Source: Pseudooceanicola nitratireducens (GTDB lineage: Bacteria > Pseudomonadota > Alphaproteobacteria > Rhodobacterales > Rhodobacteraceae). Taken from it: DNA of 64,000 nt. The position numbers and the translations under genes were made by a program. Below are positions 15,249 to 24,841 of this stretch, in pieces. The notes below the pieces were generated by a model that saw only the letters and a list, made by a program, of their open reading frames with translations, searched no databases and was not told the DNA's origin. The stretch is taken from contig NZ_FNZG01000001.1 in assembly GCF_900109195.1 (NCBI RefSeq), positions 434,001-498,000 on the forward strand, written 5' to 3'. The stretch's first letter is position 1; every line of letters starts with the position of its first letter.

Positions 15249-16358
15249 ATGGCCTCAGTAGATATCCTGTTCCAACCCGTTGACCTGCCGAAGCTGCAGC
15301 TGAAGAACCGCATCGTCATGGCACCCATGACGCGGACCTTCTCTCCGGGGAATGTGCCGAATGACAAGGTGGTTGAATACTACCGTCGCCGCGCCGAAGG
15401 CGGCACCGGGCTGATCATCACCGAAGGCACCTGCATCGATCACCCCGCCGCCAGCGGCTATCCCAATGTGCCGTCCTTCTATGGTGAGGCCGCCCTGGCC
15501 GGCTGGAAGAAGGTTGTGGACGCCGTGCATGAAGCGGGCGGCAAGATCGCCCCGCAGCTGTGGCACGTGGGCGGCATCCGTCGCCCCGGCGTCACCCCCG
15601 GCGGAGACACCCCCGGCCACAGCCCAAGCGGCATGGCCCGCCCCGGCAAGGTCACCGGCCACGCGATGGAGCAGGCCGACATCGACGCGGTTGTCGCGGG
15701 CTTTGCCAAGGCGGCGGCGGATGCCAAGGCCATCGGCATGGACGCGATTGAACTGCACGGGGCCCATGGCTACCTGATCGACCAGTTCTTCTGGGATGGC
15801 ACGAATGATCGTGGCGATGCCTATGGCGGTGACCTGGCCGACCGGTCGCGCTTTGCGCTTGAGATCGTACGCGCAGTCCGCGCCGCCGTGGGCGAGGATT
15901 TCCCAATCATCTTCCGCTATTCCCAGTGGAAACAGCAGGACTACAGCGCCCGCCTGTGCGAGACGCCCGAAGCGCTTGGCGATTTTCTGAAGCCGCTGGC
16001 CGAGGCCGGGGTCGACATCTTCCATTGCTCGACCCGCCGCTTCTGGGAGCCGGAGTTCGAAGGCAGCGACCTGAACCTAGCCGGCTGGACCCGAAAGCTG
16101 ACCGGCAAGCCCGCGATCACCGTCGGATCTGTCGGGCTGAACGCGGATTTCCTGCCGAACGACGGCACCGCCAATTTCCGCGAGGCCGAACCGGCCAGCA
16201 TCGACACTCTGCTGGAGCGGTTCGAGAAGGACGAATTCGACCTGGTCGCCGTTGGCCGCGCCCTGATCGCCAACCCCGATTGGGCCAACCAGGTGCGGGA
16301 CGGCAAGTTCGAGGGGCTGGCGGCCTATGAAAAGGACATGCTGGCCGAGCTGGTGTGA
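15249..16358 (+). CDS. Old yellow enzyme family NADH:flavin oxidoreductase
   Basis: A 369-residue FMN-dependent TIM-barrel ene-reductase. Evidence is the N-terminal LKNRIVMAPMTRTFSPGNVP, the EGTCIDHPAASGY block, QLWHVGGI, IELHGAHGYLIDQFF, GGDLADRSRFALEIV, and the C-terminal phosphate loop region with VAVGRALIANPDWANQV. OYE proteins reduce activated alkenes, quinones or nitro compounds. Position 15249 is chosen as start for its GGGAAAG site. The gene follows the sigF-nrsF unit by ~200 bp but has no visible SigF-type promoter. The substrate is not deducible. Confidence 0.92.
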   Translation: MASVDILFQPVDLPKLQLKNRIVMAPMTRTFSPGNVPNDKVVEYYRRRAEGGTGLIITEGTCIDHPAASGYPNVPSFYGEAALAGWKKVVDAVHEAGGKIAPQLWHVGGIRRPGVTPGGDTPGHSPSGMARPGKVTGHAMEQADIDAVVAGFAKAAADAKAIGMDAIELHGAHGYLIDQFFWDGTNDRGDAYGGDLADRSRFALEIVRAVRAAVGEDFPIIFRYSQWKQQDYSARLCETPEALGDFLKPLAEAGVDIFHCSTRRFWEPEFEGSDLNLAGWTRKLTGKPAITVGSVGLNADFLPNDGTANFREAEPASIDTLLERFEKDEFDLVAVGRALIANPDWANQVRDGKFEGLAAYEKDMLAELV

Positions 16359-16414
16359 AGGCCAGGGGCCTGTGTCGCCTTTGCCCAACCGGGCACGGTG
16401 TGGCCGGCGTCGCG

Positions 16415-16475
16415 CGGCGGGGGGTTTTGCACCCCCCGCACCCCCCGCAGAGTATTTCCGGCAAGATGAAGATGG
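16415..16475. repeat. REP-like palindromic intergenic element, copy 1
   Basis: A G6/C6 hairpin (16419-16437, centre TTTTGCA) is followed by CCCCCCGCAGAGTATTTCCG and an AAGATGAAG tail. A related element lies at 27117-27205. Elements with a G-run/C-run hairpin followed by CCCCCAGGATATTT are, as I recall, common between genes in Rhodobacteraceae. Confidence 0.6.
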
Positions 16476-16523
16476 ATCGTCGCCCCATGGCGAGGGGATG
16501 CCTGGGATGCCTAGGGTGGATGC

Positions 16524-16552
16524 AAAAAAGGGTGCCCTGGGGCACCCTTTTG
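16524..16552. terminator. Bidirectional rho-independent terminator between OYE and thrS
   Basis: GGGTGCC (16530-16536) pairs with GGCACCC (16541-16547). The stem is preceded by six A and followed by TTTTGTTTGTTTT, so it works on both strands. It ends the convergent OYE and thrS transcripts. Confidence 0.9.
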
Positions 16553-16575
16553 TTTGTTTTGTGACGGGCTGAGGA

Positions 16576-18555
16576 TCAGCGCAGGTCCGGCGGGGTCGCT
16601 TCGCCCTTGAGCTGGGCGATGATCTCGTCGAGGCTTTGCACCTTGGTCTGTTTCTCGCCCAGGCGACGGGTCGAGACCGTGCGGTCTTCGACCTCTTTCA
16701 TGCCACAGGCGAGGATATAGGGCACCTTGCCGACGGAATGTTCGCGGACCTTGTAGTTGATCTTCTCGTTGCGCAGGTCGGCCTCGGCGCGGATGCCGGC
16801 GGCCTTCAGCGCCTCGACCACCTCGAGGCAGTAGTCATCGGCGTCCGAGACGATGGCGGCCACCACCACCTGGCGCGGAGCGAGCCAGACGGGCAGCTTG
16901 CCGGCGTGTTCCTCGATCAGGATGCCGATGAACCGTTCGAACGAACCAAGGGTCGCACGGTGCAGCATGTAGGGGCGGTGCTTTTCACCGTCCGGCGCGA
17001 TGTAGCTGGCACCCAGACGCTCGGGCAGGTTGGGGTCGACCTGGAAGGTGCCGCACTGCCAGACCCGGCCGATGGCATCGGTCAGGTAGAAGTCGAGCTT
17101 GGGGCCGTAGAAGGCACCGTCGCCCGGTTCCAGCGTATAGTCGCGGCCCACGGCCTTGATCGCGTTTTCCAGCGCGTTCTCGACGTAGTCCCAGCTTTCC
17201 TCGGTGCCGACGCGCTTTTCAGGGCGGGTGGCGAACTTGATCTCGAATTTCTCGAAGCCCAGTTCGGCGTAGATATTGGCGAGGAAGTCGATGAACCGGG
17301 CGCATTCCGTCTGGATCTGATCCTCGGTGCAGAAGATGTGGCCATCGTCCTGGGTAAAACCGCGCACCCGCATGATCCCATGCAGCGCACCCGAGGGTTC
17401 GAACCGCGCGCAGGAGCCGAATTCGGCCAGGCGCAGCGGCAGGTCGCGATAGGATTTCAGGCCCTGGTTGAAGACCTGAACATGGCAGGGGCAGTTCATC
17501 GGCTTGAGCGCGTTGATCCGGGTGTGATCGCGGTTCTTGGCCGCCGCATCGTCGTTTTCACCGTCGCGGCTTTCGTCCACTTCGACGATGAACATGTGGT
17601 GCTGGTATTTCTCCCAGTGGCCCGAGGCCTCCCACAGCTTGCGGTCCACCACCTGGGGTGTGTTGACCTCGTTGTAGCCGCCCTTGCGCTGCTTGCGGCG
17701 CATGTAGTCCTGCAGCTCGGTGTAGATGGTCCAGCCGTTCGGATGCCAGAAGACCTGGCCCGGGGCCTCTTCCTGCATGTGGAACAGGTCCATTTCGCGG
17801 CCCAGCTTGCGGTGGTCGCGTTTCTCGGCCTCTTCGATCATCAGCAGATGCGCCTTGAGAGCCTTGCGGTCCTTGAAGGCCACGCCGTAGATCCGTTGCA
17901 GCATGGGGCGGGTGTTGTCGCCCAGCCAGTAGGCCCCGGCCACATGGGTCAGCTTGAACCCGTCTGCGGGCACCTGGCCGGTGTGCTGCAGGTGCGGCCC
18001 GCGGCACAGATCCTGCCAGTCGCCGTGCCAGTACATGCGGATCGGTTCATCGCCGGGGATCCGGTCCAGAAGCTCGACCTTGTAGGGCTCGCCCGTGTCC
18101 TCGTAGTGCTTGCGGGCGCGGGCGCGGTCCCAGACCTCGGTGCGGACGGTGTCGCGGGCGTTGATGATCTCTTTCATCTTCGCTTCGATCTGGCCCAGGT
18201 CTTCGGGGGTGAAGGGCTCGGCCCGGTCGAAGTCGTAGAACCAGCCGTGGTCGCGGACGGGGCCGATAGTGACCTTCACGTCCGGCCAGATCTCTTGCAC
18301 GGCGCGGGCCATGATATGGGCCAGGTCGTGGCGGATCAGCTCAAGCGCCTGTTCGTCGTCCTGCATGGTGTGGATGGCGATTTCGGCATCGCCCTCGATC
18401 GGCCATTGCAGATCGTAATGCGCGCCGTTCACGGTTGCGCTGATCGCCTTCTTGCCAAGAGATGTCGAGATGTCAGAGGCCACCTGCGCGGGCGTGATGC
18501 CGGCGTCGACCTGACGTTGATTGCCATCGGGAAAGGTAAGGGTGATCTGGGACAT
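16576..18555 (-). CDS. thrS: Threonyl-tRNA synthetase
   Basis: A 659-residue class II aminoacyl-tRNA synthetase. It has the N-terminal TGS domain ([20 protein letters not shown]), the editing domain ([35 protein letters not shown]), the catalytic core ([43 protein letters not shown]) and the C-terminal anticodon-binding domain ([20 protein letters not shown]). The length is normal. The start at 18555 has a GAGGAG site; a 17-codon extension is rejected. It ends at the terminator at 16524-16552. Confidence 0.97.
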   Translation of the reverse strand: MSQITLTFPDGNQRQVDAGITPAQVASDISTSLGKKAISATVNGAHYDLQWPIEGDAEIAIHTMQDDEQALELIRHDLAHIMARAVQEIWPDVKVTIGPVRDHGWFYDFDRAEPFTPEDLGQIEAKMKEIINARDTVRTEVWDRARARKHYEDTGEPYKVELLDRIPGDEPIRMYWHGDWQDLCRGPHLQHTGQVPADGFKLTHVAGAYWLGDNTRPMLQRIYGVAFKDRKALKAHLLMIEEAEKRDHRKLGREMDLFHMQEEAPGQVFWHPNGWTIYTELQDYMRRKQRKGGYNEVNTPQVVDRKLWEASGHWEKYQHHMFIVEVDESRDGENDDAAAKNRDHTRINALKPMNCPCHVQVFNQGLKSYRDLPLRLAEFGSCARFEPSGALHGIMRVRGFTQDDGHIFCTEDQIQTECARFIDFLANIYAELGFEKFEIKFATRPEKRVGTEESWDYVENALENAIKAVGRDYTLEPGDGAFYGPKLDFYLTDAIGRVWQCGTFQVDPNLPERLGASYIAPDGEKHRPYMLHRATLGSFERFIGILIEEHAGKLPVWLAPRQVVVAAIVSDADDYCLEVVEALKAAGIRAEADLRNEKINYKVREHSVGKVPYILACGMKEVEDRTVSTRRLGEKQTKVQSLDEIIAQLKGEATPPDLR

Positions 18556-18990
18556 GATCGTCTCCTCGTCAGTTTGGCGCCCACGGAACGCCCGGTTGCG
18601 GGTCATATGGTGCGCCCCTGATGCAGAGGCCCCCGGATCAAGTCAAGACCCACATCTGCGGCGGAAGGTGGTTTTTGCCGGGCCGTGGCGCAAGGCCCCC
18701 TCCCTGGGCCCCGCCTCTGACGCAAAAGGAAAATTCGGAAAATCGGGAACCCATTCCCGGCTGCGGCGTTCGGTATCCGAAGGCAGGATGCCGCAGGTCA
18801 TGGAAATGCGCGACAAGCGCGGGACCGCAGCACTTGGGGGAGGGACTTTTCGCGACGCACCGGCGATGGCCACGCCGGGGTGTGTCGCATGTCGAAATTT
18901 TCCGCGAATGCCAGGCATGGGATCTGCCCATCCTGTCTTCACGAATTCTGCCCGCCTGCACTGGGCAACTAGCCCGTCAGGAGGCCCCGC
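18556..18990. other. 435-bp intergenic region, thrS/MFS divergent
   Basis: The region should hold the divergent promoters of thrS and the MFS gene. I see no supported gene, no clear T-box-like leader and no strong hairpin. A good CAGGAGG ribosome-binding site for the MFS gene lies at its right end. Confidence 0.5.
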
Positions 18991-20349
18991 ATGACCACCA
19001 CCCAGACAGACCCCGCCCGGACAGGGGCCGCCCGGACAGAGCCCGCCCGGACAGAAGCCGACAGCAAGGACGACAGCTGGGCCGCCCGGGGCTTTGCCCG
19101 CATCGCCGGCGTCGACGCGGCGGACGATCACCCTGATGACCAACCCGACGGGCGCGAGGGTCGCAACGGGCTGCGCTTTATCGCGTCGCTGTCGATGACC
19201 AAGGTGGCGGACGGGCTGATTGATCCGAAACTGGTGCTGTCCTGGCTGATGACCGCGCTTGGCGCGCCTGGCTACCTGGCCTCGGCCCTGGTGTCGATCC
19301 GCGAAGCCGGGGCGCTGCTGCCGCAGGTCGCCTATGCCGGGGTGCTGAACCGGATGACGCAGCGCCGCTGGATGTGGGTCACGGGATCCATCGGGCAGGG
19401 GCTGGCGGCACTTGGCATCGCGGGCGTGGCCCTGACGCTGGAGGGCACGGCGGCCGGGCTGGCCATCTGTGTGCTTCTGGCGGTGCTGGCCCTGTCGAGG
19501 GCGGCCTGTTCGGTCAGCACCAAGGACGTCTTGGGTCGCACCATTGCCAAGACACGGCGCGGCGCGGTGACGGGGCTTGCGGGATCCGTGGCCTCGGTCG
19601 GGGTGGTGATCTTTGCGCTGCTGCTGATGTCGGGGCTGATGCAACAACAGACGCCCGTGATCATCGCCATCGCCCTGGCGGGGCTGTTGTGGCTGACTGC
19701 GGCGGCGGTCTTTTCGTCGCTGGACGAACCGGGGGCCAAGGCCGACGCAGACGCGGGCCTTCCGCCCATCCGCAAATTCCTGAGCGAGGACAAGGCGCTG
19801 CGCCGCTTCATCCTGGTGCGGGGGCTGCTGGTTTCGACCGCGCTGGCCCCGCCCTGGCTGGTCGTCGCAGCACAGAAGGGCGGCGACGCGGTGCTGCAAC
19901 AGCTGGGCGTTCTGGTGCTGGCTTCGGCGGCGGCGTCGCTGGTCAGTTCCTTCGTCTGGGGGCGGATGTCGGACCAATCCTCGCGCCGAGTGCTGGCGCT
20001 GTCGGGCGGGATCGCCGCGCTGGCGCTGGCCGCCATGGTCGGGCTGTCGCTGGCGGGGCTCGCGGGCCAGGTATGGGCCGCGCCGCTGGTGCTTTTCGTG
20101 CTGATGCTGGCCTATCACGGCGTGCGGCAGGGGCGGTCGACCTATCTGGTGGACATGGCCCCCAAGGACCGGCGCGCCGGCTATGCGGCCACGGCGAACC
20201 TGTCGATCGGGCTGATCCTTCTGGCCACGGGCCTGTTTGGCGGCGGCCTGGGCGCGATGTCGCCCGACTGGGCGCTGGCGGGCTTTGCGCTGATGGCGGC
20301 GGCGGGCGGGGCGCTGGCCCTGACCCTGAAAGAGGTCGAAGCGGCCTGA
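18991..20349 (+). CDS. MFS transporter
   Basis: A 452-residue major facilitator permease. The first ~60 residues are a hydrophilic, repetitive cytoplasmic extension (DPARTGAARTEPARTEADS and an Asp-rich stretch), encoded by short GCCCGGACAG repeats. From GLRFIASLSMTKVADGLIDP onward about twelve hydrophobic segments follow. Motif RRWMWVTGSIGQGL and DVLGRTIAKTRRGAVTG are typical loops. The substrate cannot be deduced. It stands alone with its own ribosome-binding site. Confidence 0.85.
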   Translation: MTTTQTDPARTGAARTEPARTEADSKDDSWAARGFARIAGVDAADDHPDDQPDGREGRNGLRFIASLSMTKVADGLIDPKLVLSWLMTALGAPGYLASALVSIREAGALLPQVAYAGVLNRMTQRRWMWVTGSIGQGLAALGIAGVALTLEGTAAGLAICVLLAVLALSRAACSVSTKDVLGRTIAKTRRGAVTGLAGSVASVGVVIFALLLMSGLMQQQTPVIIAIALAGLLWLTAAAVFSSLDEPGAKADADAGLPPIRKFLSEDKALRRFILVRGLLVSTALAPPWLVVAAQKGGDAVLQQLGVLVLASAAASLVSSFVWGRMSDQSSRRVLALSGGIAALALAAMVGLSLAGLAGQVWAAPLVLFVLMLAYHGVRQGRSTYLVDMAPKDRRAGYAATANLSIGLILLATGLFGGGLGAMSPDWALAGFALMAAAGGALALTLKEVEAA

Positions 20350-20543
20350 GCCCCCCGGATCCCGCACGGAAATCCGCCGACGCCGCCGCAGGCCGACCGT
20401 AGCGGCAAGATTGCGTCCCGCCCCGTCACATGGCAGGTTTTGCATGAATTGCGCCCCGGGGTTGCCCCAAAGGTTGCTCCTAGGCTGCGCCAAGGGGCGG
20501 GGACTTGCCCCCAAGAATGACTGACACAAGCGATGGACCCAAG

Positions 20544-21299
20544 ATGACCGATCAGACTGCGCCCCAATACCTGACCACCTCGCGCGGCCGCCGCCTGGCC
20601 TATCGCAAGACCGGAGGCACCGGGCCGACGATCGTCTTCCTGGGCGGGTTCAAGTCGGACATGCTGGGCACCAAGGCGGTGGATCTGGAAGCCTTTGCCA
20701 AGGACCAGGGTCGCGCCTACCTGCGCTTTGACTATTCTGGCCACGGCGAAAGCGACGGCGATTTCCTGGATGGCTGTATCGGTGACTGGGCCGAGGACGC
20801 CGAAGCCGCGCTGGACCGGCTGACCGATGGCCCGCTGGTGCTGGTCGGCTCCTCCATGGGGGGCTGGATTTCGCTGCTGATGACGCGCCGCCTGCCGGAA
20901 CGGATCGCCGGCCTTGTCACCATCGCCGCCGCCCCGGATTTCACCGAAGACAGCATGTGGGCGGGCTTCGATCAGGCGCAGCGCACCGCGCTGGACATGG
21001 TGGAACAGGTGTCGCTGCCCTCGGACTATGGTGAACCCTACATCATCACCAAGAAGCTGATCGAGGACGGGCGCAACCACCTGATGCTGCGCGACCGGAT
21101 CGACCTGCCGTTCCCGACCCGCTTCCTGATCGGGACCAAGGATGAAGCTGTGGACCTTTCAGTGGCATACCGCCTGCTGGACCGGGCCGAAGGCGGCGAC
21201 ATCCGCCTGACGCTGGTCAAGGGCAAGGATCACCGTTTCTCGGATCCCGAGTGCATGGAGCTGATCAAACAGGCCATTCTCGAAGTCTCGGGAAGCTGA
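20544..21299 (+). CDS. Alpha/beta hydrolase (ABHD10/palmitoyl-thioesterase-like)
   Basis: A 251-residue alpha/beta-fold hydrolase. The oxyanion block is IVFLGGFKSDM, then RFDYSGHGESDGDF, and the nucleophile elbow is GSSMGGW. The catalytic Asp is probably in GTKDEAVDL and the His in GKDHRFSDPECM. Short bacterial relatives of this type resemble mitochondrial ABHD10, a depalmitoylase, but the substrate here is unknown. The start is uncertain: an in-frame ATG at 20517 would add nine residues, and neither has a strong ribosome-binding site. Confidence 0.85.
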   Translation: MTDQTAPQYLTTSRGRRLAYRKTGGTGPTIVFLGGFKSDMLGTKAVDLEAFAKDQGRAYLRFDYSGHGESDGDFLDGCIGDWAEDAEAALDRLTDGPLVLVGSSMGGWISLLMTRRLPERIAGLVTIAAAPDFTEDSMWAGFDQAQRTALDMVEQVSLPSDYGEPYIITKKLIEDGRNHLMLRDRIDLPFPTRFLIGTKDEAVDLSVAYRLLDRAEGGDIRLTLVKGKDHRFSDPECMELIKQAILEVSGS

Positions 21300-21457
21300 T
21301 CGGCGCAGGGGCGTGGGGCGGTAAAGGCCGAATATCCGTGCAACATTCCGCCGCCCCGTCCCGCGAAAACCACCGTGCCCCTTGACCTGTCGCCCAGATA
21401 TGAGACGATTCCCGCAACGATAAGGTCTGAAAAAACAGATAAGGCGGGCAGGCCAGC

Positions 21458-22165
21458 ATGACAGAGCCGATCGTATTCCTTCCGGGATACCTGTGCGACC
21501 AGCGTCTTTTCTATGCGCAGGCCTATGATCTGGCTCGGGATCACATCGTCATTCAGGCCCCTCTGATCGGTGAACGCTGCGAGGAAATGGCATCCAGCCT
21601 GCTGCCGCATCTGCCGCGCCGCGTGACGCTTGTCGGGGCCAGCCTTGGCGGCATCGTCGCGCTGGAAATCCTGCGCCGCGCGCCGGACCGGGTGGCGCGG
21701 ATCTGCCTGATCTCGGCCGATGCGCTGCCCGATGCGCCGAATGTCTCGGCCGATCGCGAACCCCAGATCATCCAGTGCCGCACCGGCCGGTTGGACGAAG
21801 CGGTCGCCGCCGCCCTCCCGGCCGAGGCGCTGGCCCCCGGTCCCGCCCGCCCCAATGCGCTGGAGTTCTTTCAGGACATGGCCCGCAGTCTTGGCCCCCG
21901 CGGGTTCGAGGTCCACACCCGCGCCCTGCAACGCCGACGCGATCACCAGTCGTCGCTGTATCGGGCGCAATGTCCGGTGCAGGTCATCGCCGGGGCGCAT
22001 GACACGGTCATCACCCCGAAGCGTCAGGAATTTCTGGCCGGTCTTGCCCCGAACGGTGCCTTCACCCTGCTGGACACCGCCGGGCATCTGCCGACGCTGG
22101 AAGACCCGCAGGCCGTCACCGCGATCCTGCGCAGCTGGCTGAAGCCCAAGGCCCGCGCGGCCTGA
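21458..22165 (+). CDS. Alpha/beta hydrolase
   Basis: A 235-residue alpha/beta hydrolase with the oxyanion region IVFLPGYLCDQRLF, nucleophile elbow GASLGGIVAL, an Asp in AGAHDTVITP and a His in LDTAGHLPTLEDP. This is the pattern of the MenH/BioH-like esterase group; the substrate is not known. It is a separate unit from the hydrolase upstream (158 bp gap) and shows little sequence resemblance to it beyond the fold. It converges on xerC, with only 4 bp between the stops. Confidence 0.85.
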   Translation: MTEPIVFLPGYLCDQRLFYAQAYDLARDHIVIQAPLIGERCEEMASSLLPHLPRRVTLVGASLGGIVALEILRRAPDRVARICLISADALPDAPNVSADREPQIIQCRTGRLDEAVAAALPAEALAPGPARPNALEFFQDMARSLGPRGFEVHTRALQRRRDHQSSLYRAQCPVQVIAGAHDTVITPKRQEFLAGLAPNGAFTLLDTAGHLPTLEDPQAVTAILRSWLKPKARAA

Positions 22166-22169
22166 GGGC

Positions 22170-23150
22170 CTAGTCCTTCGCGGCAGTGTCCGAATTTCTG
22201 TCCGAAGACGTCGCCGAGGCGGGCAGCTGTGCGCGGGGATGGGCGGCGTCGTAGACCTCCATCAGGCGGGCGGTGTCGACGGCCGTATAGACCTGCGTTG
22301 TCGACAGCGAGGCATGGCCCAGAAGATCCTGGATCGACCGCAGATCGCCCCCGGCGCTGAGAAGATGGGTGGCAAAGCTGTGGCGCATCGCATGGGGCGT
22401 CGCCGTCGCGGGCAGGCCAAGCGCCATGCGGGCCTGCTCCATCGATTTCTGCACCGATCGCGGGCTAAGCGCGCCGCCCCGGATGCCCCGGAACAGCGGC
22501 GTGCCGGGCGTGATCGCATGGGGCATGATGTCCATGTAGGCCTCGACCGCAGCGCGGGCGGGGGCGATCACCGGCACGATGCGTTCCTTGTCGCCCTTGC
22601 CGGTGATGCGCAGCGTCTCGCCCAGGGGCAGGTCGTTGACGGTCAGCGACAGCGCCTCGGAAATCCGCAAGCCGCAGCCGTAGAGAAGCGTGACGACGGC
22701 GGCATCCCGGGCGCGCACCCAGGGGCGGTCATCCGTGCTGCCCACGGCCTCGATCATCGCCTTTGCCGCATCCTCGGCCAGCGGCCGGGGAAGGGAGCGC
22801 TGGAACTTCGGTGCCCGCGCGGACAGCACCGGCGTGACCTCGAGCCCGTCGCGCTGTGCCAGCCAGCGATAGAAGGTCTTTACCGCCGACAGCTTGCGCG
22901 CCAGCGACCGTGCGCCCAGCCCCGCGCCGCGTTCCCGTGCCATCCAGGCCCGCATGTCCCGCGTGCCGACCGCGCCGAGTGCGGCGATCCCCTGCGGGCC
23001 GCCCAGGTGTTCGCCCATGAAGGCCAGGTAATCGGTCACGTCGCGCCGATAGGCATCCACCGTCGCCTGGGATGCCCCGCGCAGCGATGTCAGGGCCGAC
23101 AGCCAGTCCGCCAGGGCATCGCGCGCCGCAGGTGAGATCGCCAGGCTCAT
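22170..23150 (-). CDS. xerC: Tyrosine recombinase XerC
   Basis: A 326-residue tyrosine recombinase that resolves chromosome dimers at dif together with XerD. The N-terminal SAM-like core-binding domain spans about 10-110. The catalytic residues are all visible: Arg in GCGLRISEALSL, Lys in GKGDKERIVPV, HxxR in HAMRHSFATHLL, His in LLGHASLSTTQ and the Tyr nucleophile in TTQVYTAV. The start at 23150 is chosen to give MSLAISPAARDAL. The position downstream of a DUF484 gene is the conserved proteobacterial order, which supports XerC rather than a mobile integrase. Confidence 0.94.
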   Translation of the reverse strand: MSLAISPAARDALADWLSALTSLRGASQATVDAYRRDVTDYLAFMGEHLGGPQGIAALGAVGTRDMRAWMARERGAGLGARSLARKLSAVKTFYRWLAQRDGLEVTPVLSARAPKFQRSLPRPLAEDAAKAMIEAVGSTDDRPWVRARDAAVVTLLYGCGLRISEALSLTVNDLPLGETLRITGKGDKERIVPVIAPARAAVEAYMDIMPHAITPGTPLFRGIRGGALSPRSVQKSMEQARMALGLPATATPHAMRHSFATHLLSAGGDLRSIQDLLGHASLSTTQVYTAVDTARLMEVYDAAHPRAQLPASATSSDRNSDTAAKD

Positions 23151-23160
23151 CTCCGCGCCC

Positions 23161-23865
23161 TCAGTCCAGATAGCGGCGCATGGTCCGTTCGAACACGCCG
23201 GCGAAAAAGCCCAGCAGGTCGGTGCCATGCTGCGGCGTGAACTGATGCGGGTCCTCGGCCCCCATGACCAGCATGCCCGGCAGGCGACCGGGGCCGAAGT
23301 TCAGGCGCAGGCAGGCCTCGGAGCGGACATAGGCCCCGGCGTCCCCGTAGATCGACGGCTCGCCCTGCTGGACCTGCCGCAGGGTGACCTGACGCGGCGG
23401 CGCGCCCCGGCCACCGTCGGCATATTGGTTGCAATAGCCCGGCGGCACGATCCGCAGCACGTCGCCCAGACGGCCCACGGCCGGGTCGTCATCGGTCTGA
23501 ACGGTTTCCAGAACCAGCCGCATGTGATCGACGCCAAGCGTGTCGGCCACCTCTCCGCCCAGATCGCGCAGGAAGGCTTCGAAATCCAGCGGGTCCAGCA
23601 TGCGCAGAACCGCGCGATGCACCTGATTGGTGCCGGCCAGGTTCTCATAGGCCGCCGCGATGACAGACCGATGCGTGTCTTCCAGCCGATCCAGCCGCGC
23701 CTCGAGCCGCTCCATCGCGATGCCGCGCAGGTCGACCACATTGGCCCCTATCTCGCGGTCATTGGCCGCGATCAGCGCGTTCATCAGGTCACGGTCGTCG
23801 AGAATGGCGGCGGGTTCCTCCATGATTTTCGCACGGAGGGATTCGTCGATCTGAGGAGTGGTCAT
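23161..23865 (-). CDS. DUF484 family protein
   Basis: A 234-residue DUF484 protein with a GAF-like fold. Visible blocks are LMNALIAANDREIGANVVDL, LDRLEDTHRSVIAAAYENLA, GVDHMRLVLETVQ, EACLRLNFGPGRLPGMLVMG and FFAGVFERTMRRYLD. The function is unknown; the gene regularly precedes xerC, which starts 10 bp after its stop here. The start at 23865 is chosen to lie downstream of the terminator at 23916-23943. Confidence 0.9.
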   Translation of the reverse strand: MTTPQIDESLRAKIMEEPAAILDDRDLMNALIAANDREIGANVVDLRGIAMERLEARLDRLEDTHRSVIAAAYENLAGTNQVHRAVLRMLDPLDFEAFLRDLGGEVADTLGVDHMRLVLETVQTDDDPAVGRLGDVLRIVPPGYCNQYADGGRGAPPRQVTLRQVQQGEPSIYGDAGAYVRSEACLRLNFGPGRLPGMLVMGAEDPHQFTPQHGTDLLGFFAGVFERTMRRYLD

Positions 23866-23915
23866 CTTGTCTTCGGCCTGCTCGGGTACGTTTTTTGTTT
23901 GGCCCGAGGTTAACA

Positions 23916-23943
23916 AAAAGGCCGGGAGAAATCCCGGCCTTTC
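23916..23943 (-). terminator. Rho-independent terminator of the transaldolase gene
   Basis: AAAGGCCGGGA and TCCCGGCCTTT form a perfect 11-bp stem with a GAAA loop. On the minus strand it is followed by TTGTTAACC after a T-run, about 90 bp after the stop of the transaldolase gene. Confidence 0.9.
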
Positions 23944-24031
23944 TGTGGTCATTGAATGACATTCACCCGGGGTGGGACCTGAATGCGACAGCGATGTGCA
24001 TCCTGGTTTACCCGGCCGGGCGACGATCCGG

Positions 24032-24685
24032 TCAGAGGATCGAGATGCCCGCCGACTTGATGTCGGCCAGGAAGGCGTCCAGGCCCTTGTCGGTCAGCGG
24101 ATGCTTGACCATGGACTGGATCACGGCCGGCGGCGCGGTGATCACGTCGGCACCGATCTTGGCGCATTCCGAGATGTGATTCACCGTGCGGATCGAGGCG
24201 GCGAGGATCTCGGTTTCATAGCCATAGTTGTCATAGATCGTGCGGATGTCGGCGATCAGGTCCAGGCCATCCAGGTTGATGTCGTCCAGGCGGCCGATGA
24301 AGGGGCTGATGAAGGTCGCGCCGGCCTTGGCCGCCAGCAGCGCCTGGTTGGCCGAGAAACACAGCGTCACGTTGACCATGTGGCCGTCGTCCGACAGCGC
24401 CTTGCAGGCCTTCAGACCGTCCCAGGTCAGCGGCACCTTCACGGCGATATTCTCGGCGATTTCAACCAGCTTGCGGCCTTCGGCGATCATCGTCTCGGCA
24501 TCCGTGGCGGTGACTTCGGCAGACACGGGGCCGTCGACCAGGTCACAGATCTCCTTGGTGACTTCCAGGATGTCGCGGCCGGATTTCTTGATCAGCGACG
24601 GGTTGGTGGTGACGCCGTCCACCATGCCTAGGTCGTTCAGTTCGGCAATGGCGGGGACGTCGGCGGTGTCGACAAAGAACTTCAT
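24032..24685 (-). CDS. fsa: Fructose-6-phosphate aldolase/transaldolase, small type
   Basis: A 217-residue class I aldolase of the small transaldolase (FSA/TalC) group. [20 protein letters not shown] and [10 protein letters not shown] form the N-terminal signature; K83 in [12 protein letters not shown] is the Schiff-base lysine. It would act in the pentose phosphate pathway; FSA and transaldolase activities cannot be told apart from sequence by eye. The gene is a single unit ended by the hairpin at 23916-23943, and diverges from priA. Confidence 0.92.
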   Translation of the reverse strand: MKFFVDTADVPAIAELNDLGMVDGVTTNPSLIKKSGRDILEVTKEICDLVDGPVSAEVTATDAETMIAEGRKLVEIAENIAVKVPLTWDGLKACKALSDDGHMVNVTLCFSANQALLAAKAGATFISPFIGRLDDINLDGLDLIADIRTIYDNYGYETEILAASIRTVNHISECAKIGADVITAPPAVIQSMVKHPLTDKGLDAFLADIKSAGISIL

Positions 24686-24841
24686 GTCTGGCCTCTTTGG
24701 CTCGGGCGGGGCAGATTACGTGGTCTGCGGCCCGCCGGGGGTTGGAAAGTGCTCGCCCGCGATTTACCCGATAGGGGGGCTTTGCGTAACCCCCGATCCG
24801 CGCGCCGCTGGTGGCGCTAACCTTTTCTACCGGAGTACCCT

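Noticed and set aside
16636-18621. 661-codon open frame antisense to thrS
   Set aside because: It mirrors thrS exactly; open antisense frames are common in GC-rich DNA, and thrS has full motif support and a ribosome-binding site.
22170-23150. Phage or island integrase
   Set aside because: The DUF484-xerC order and the absence of attachment sites or mobile genes indicate housekeeping XerC.
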